DNA from: Sulfuricurvum kujiense DSM 16994
GTDB lineage: Bacteria > Campylobacterota > Campylobacteria > Campylobacterales > Sulfurimonadaceae
Direction of reading: 5' to 3'
Assembly: GCF_000183725.1 (NCBI RefSeq)
Contig: NC_014762.1
Coordinates: 1,736,001-1,800,000, forward strand
Length of the DNA stretch: 64,000 bases
The translations under genes were made by a program, and so were the position numbers. The notes below the pieces were generated by a model, which was given only the letters and a program-made list of their open reading frames with translations, searched no databases and was not told the origin of the DNA. This document shows, one piece after another, positions 61,631-64,000 of this stretch; position 1 is the stretch's first letter; the number at the start of each line of letters is the position of its first letter.

Positions 61631-63795
61631 TTCCATTTACAGTTTTAGGGACTAAAGAGCGCCTGTTATTACAATCGCATTATTACGAAGCAGACAAACT
61701 GATGATGTGGATTTTACTCATTCATGCATTTGTCGCGATTTTCGTAACAGCCAATTATTACAATACCTACTGGCTCGGAATAGTCGGAAGTGCCGTTATT
61801 CTTACCCTGTGCAGTGCAGCGTTCATTCTGCTGCGGGGAACACTGTGGTTTCGTCTGATTGCCGCTGTTGCCATCATGCTCTTTTCCGCTATCTACATAC
61901 AACAGCATCTCGGTCGGATAGAGATGCATTTTCATGTTTTTATCGGTTTGGCCATATTGACCATTTACAAAGATGTAGTGCCGATGTTTATCGCGACTGC
62001 GGCGATTCTCATTCACCATCTGCTGTTCAACTGGATGCAATCTCTCCACGTTATACTCGGCAATGAGCCGGTGATGATATTCAGTTACGGGTGCGGGACA
62101 GAATATGTTATTTTACACGGGGTAATGGTCATTGCAGAAACGGTTCTCCTGACCTATATCATCAAAAATTCAGCCCAACAATTTATCGAAGTGATCCGAG
62201 CGCAAGAAGCGCTTGATATATCCAATCAACAGCTAAGCCGATTCAATATCACACTCGAAGAGCAAGTACGTTTGCGTACGCAGGAGCTTGAATCTGCCCT
62301 TCAAAAGCACATCGGGATGGCCGAAGATTTAAAAATGGCCAAAGAAGAAGCCGTCTCGGCAAACCAGCTTAAATCTGAATTTTTGGCTAATATGAGCCAT
62401 GAAATCCGCACGCCCCTTAATTCGGTGATCGGATTTTCGGATTTGCTGGAACAAGAGGTCAAGGAGCCGAAGCAGGTACAGTATCTGCATGCCATCAAAA
62501 ACGGGGGAAAAGCCCTCCTTTCGTTGATCAATAATATTTTGGATCTCTCCAAAATCGAATCGGGACATATGAAAGTGGAATTGCATCCGCTCCATTTCAA
62601 ACCGTTTCTTCGAGAAATCATGAATATGTTTATCGAGCCCGGAAAGAAAAAAGGGCTTGAAGTCACCTATGAAATAGAAAAGAATCTCCCCGAATGGATT
62701 ATTGCCGATGAAATCCGTATTCGACAGATATTATTCAATCTCATCTCCAATGCCATCAAATTCACCGAAAAAGGTTCCGTTCGCCTCAGTGTATTGTCTA
62801 CCCCTTCCAAAAACGAAGGCTTTGTTGATCTCATTTTCTCGATCAAAGATACGGGAATCGGTATTTCGCCGAAAAATCAAATAAAAATATTTGATGCTTT
62901 CATCCAAAATGACGGACAAGACAGCCGACAATTCGGCGGAACCGGTTTAGGGCTTGCCATCTGCCGCAAACTGGCACAGCTTATGAAAGGGGATATTACC
63001 ATTGAGAGCCAACTGGGCCAAGGGAGCGAATTTACGTTCACAATAGCAAATATCGAAATTTCGGAAGCATTGTTCGCGGAGGCAGAAGAAGCACCGACGA
63101 AAAACACCATCACCTTCTCATCCTCCAAAATCCTGATTGTCGACGATATTGAAGAAAACCGGATATTGCTTCATGAATTTTTGAACGAATTCGGATTCGA
63201 GATCGAAGAAGCGGTAGACGGGCTGGAGGCAACCGAGCTCATCCGTGAACACGCCTATGATCTCGTATTGACCGATATTCGTATGCCGCGTATGGACGGA
63301 TGGGAGGCTATCCGCTTTATTAGAGATGAATTAAGCAATCATACCCTCCCCGTAGTCGCAGTCACCGCATCGGTGATGAAAGAAGATTATGAACACCTGA
63401 TGAAAGTCTTTGACGGAATTATCGAAAAACCGGTCAATAAATCATTACTGATCTCAACACTTCAACGCTTTTTACCTTACACGCAAAATATACCTCTGCC
63501 GGAGGAAGAGAGTTCTTTTGCCATTTCAGGACTTACCCCCGATGAGCAGGAGCGGTTAAAAAACAGCCTTTCCGATTGCGCTAAAGAGGTAGATGCCATT
63601 TTGGAATCCGGGGATATCGAATTAGCCGAAGGATTCGCCGATAAGCTGTTTAATATAGGAAACGAATTCGAAACAAAAGCCATTATAAAGTATGCGTCAT
63701 TACTTAAAGAAAATTGCGAAAGCTTCAACATAGAAAGCGTCGAAAGCTTGCTAAAAGAGTATCAAAAGAACCAAAAACTATGGAGCATTTCATGA
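61627..63795 (+). CDS. Hybrid histidine kinase with six-helix membrane sensor
   Basis: This 722-residue hybrid kinase starts with a six-helix membrane module (~25-185) carrying IEMHFHVF, IYKD, an HHLLF pair and FSYGCG, homologous to the chemoreceptor at 17182. A coiled coil leads to HisKA (FLANMSHEIRTPLNSVIGF) and HATPase (NLISNAIKFTEKG, DTGIGIS, GGTGLGLAICRKLAQLM). A receiver follows with DD, the phospho-Asp in LVLTDIRMPRMDG and the Lys in IIEKPVN. The C-terminal ~85 residues are helical and HPt-like in place, but no phospho-His is seen. It overlaps SCO and the next regulator by 4 nt each. Confidence 0.9.
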   Translation: MIPFTVLGTKERLLLQSHYYEADKLMMWILLIHAFVAIFVTANYYNTYWLGIVGSAVILTLCSAAFILLRGTLWFRLIAAVAIMLFSAIYIQQHLGRIEMHFHVFIGLAILTIYKDVVPMFIATAAILIHHLLFNWMQSLHVILGNEPVMIFSYGCGTEYVILHGVMVIAETVLLTYIIKNSAQQFIEVIRAQEALDISNQQLSRFNITLEEQVRLRTQELESALQKHIGMAEDLKMAKEEAVSANQLKSEFLANMSHEIRTPLNSVIGFSDLLEQEVKEPKQVQYLHAIKNGGKALLSLINNILDLSKIESGHMKVELHPLHFKPFLREIMNMFIEPGKKKGLEVTYEIEKNLPEWIIADEIRIRQILFNLISNAIKFTEKGSVRLSVLSTPSKNEGFVDLIFSIKDTGIGISPKNQIKIFDAFIQNDGQDSRQFGGTGLGLAICRKLAQLMKGDITIESQLGQGSEFTFTIANIEISEALFAEAEEAPTKNTITFSSSKILIVDDIEENRILLHEFLNEFGFEIEEAVDGLEATELIREHAYDLVLTDIRMPRMDGWEAIRFIRDELSNHTLPVVAVTASVMKEDYEHLMKVFDGIIEKPVNKSLLISTLQRFLPYTQNIPLPEEESSFAISGLTPDEQERLKNSLSDCAKEVDAILESGDIELAEGFADKLFNIGNEFETKAIIKYASLLKENCESFNIESVESLLKEYQKNQKLWSIS

Positions 63796-64000
63796 TAAGT
63801 TCATCCGTACCGACCATCTTAGTCGTCGATGACGAACCGCGTAATATTCAAGTCGTATCTAACGTCCTAAAAGAGATAAATGAATGCCATATAATCTATG
63901 CAGTCAACGGTGAGCAGGCATTACAGCGGGTCGAAAAAAACGAGATCGATCTTATCTTGCTTGATATGATGATGCCGCTTCTAGACGGGCTTGAAACCTG
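63792..64000 (+). CDS. Response regulator, 3' end outside the window
   Basis: The first 69 residues of a receiver domain are present, with the acidic pair in ILVVDDEPRN and the phospho-accepting Asp in LILLDMMMPLLDG. It starts with an ATG overlapping the kinase stop by 4 nt (ATGA), so it is coupled to the hybrid kinase. The output domain lies beyond the window. This type of opening (VDDEPRNIQVV) often precedes a GGDEF, EAL or HD-GYP output, but that cannot be seen. Confidence 0.88.
   Translation, partial: MISSSVPTILVVDDEPRNIQVVSNVLKEINECHIIYAVNGEQALQRVEKNEIDLILLDMMMPLLDGLET

Overview
The window looks like chromosomal DNA of a free-living, flagellated member of the Campylobacterota (formerly Epsilonproteobacteria), most likely a Sulfuricurvum- or Sulfurimonas-like bacterium. 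This is an inference from protein style and gene order, with no database search behind it. The main pointers are the rpsO / Rrf2 regulator / flhA arrangement (also known in Campylobacter), a long ~390-residue TrmB, an epsilon-style DnaA, and many c-di-GMP and two-component proteins. Core genes have balanced base composition; several accessory stretches are visibly AT-richer.

Layout. Positions 1-3.8 kb form an AT-richer accessory block: a WYL regulator cut by the window edge, an orphan protein, a dnaA gene without dnaN or gyrB beside it, and a small serine recombinase. The block ends exactly at the 3' end of a CAT-anticodon tRNA. From 3.9 to 15 kb are housekeeping genes: rodA, an RluD-type pseudouridine synthase, an FN3 lipoprotein, trmB, an ftsE-ftsX-envC division and cell-wall operon, a P2-type cation ATPase, flgH and yqeY. 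From 15 to 23.6 kb are a haem-binding GGDEF/EAL protein, a tightly overlapping six-gene operon (trmN6-like, YkgJ, TPR, trpC, SCO, chemoreceptor), kdsB and a small conserved-looking protein.

From 23.6 to 34.4 kb, seven minus-strand genes form an amidoligase cluster: two circularly permuted ATP-grasp proteins, two alpha-E domains, two transglutaminase-like domains (one fused to DUF2126), and a pair of AstE/AspA-type deacylase paralogues of which one has lost its metal and catalytic residues. This is the best candidate for a poorly understood biochemical system, probably one that makes and trims a small peptide or amide product.

From 34.5 to 41.3 kb are rpsO, the Rrf2 regulator, flhA, a DHH phosphoesterase, an ABC-F protein and an RsuA-type pseudouridine synthase. 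Three tandem hairpins follow. From 41.3 to 45.6 kb is a small accessory patch with a pentapeptide-repeat protein, a BrnT/CopG-type toxin-antitoxin pair and a C-terminal J-domain protein, then a TruC-like pseudouridine synthase and an HD-GYP phosphodiesterase. From 45.6 to 51.3 kb a TetR regulator faces a TolC-MFP-RND efflux operon across two near-identical palindromic operators. From 51.4 to 58.4 kb are an orphan protein coupled to a methyltransferase, two divergent DUF4214 secreted-type proteins (one with PD40 repeats, one with RTX repeats) and an Old Yellow Enzyme homologue.

From 58.5 to 64 kb is a signalling cluster: a diguanylate cyclase, a histidine kinase with its OmpR-type regulator, a SCO protein overlapping a hybrid kinase, and a response regulator cut by the window end. 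The SCO plus membrane-sensor pair here mirrors the SCO plus chemoreceptor pair at 17-19 kb, down to the same six-helix sensor domain and the same 4-nt overlap. That suggests a reusable copper/thiol-redox sensing module.
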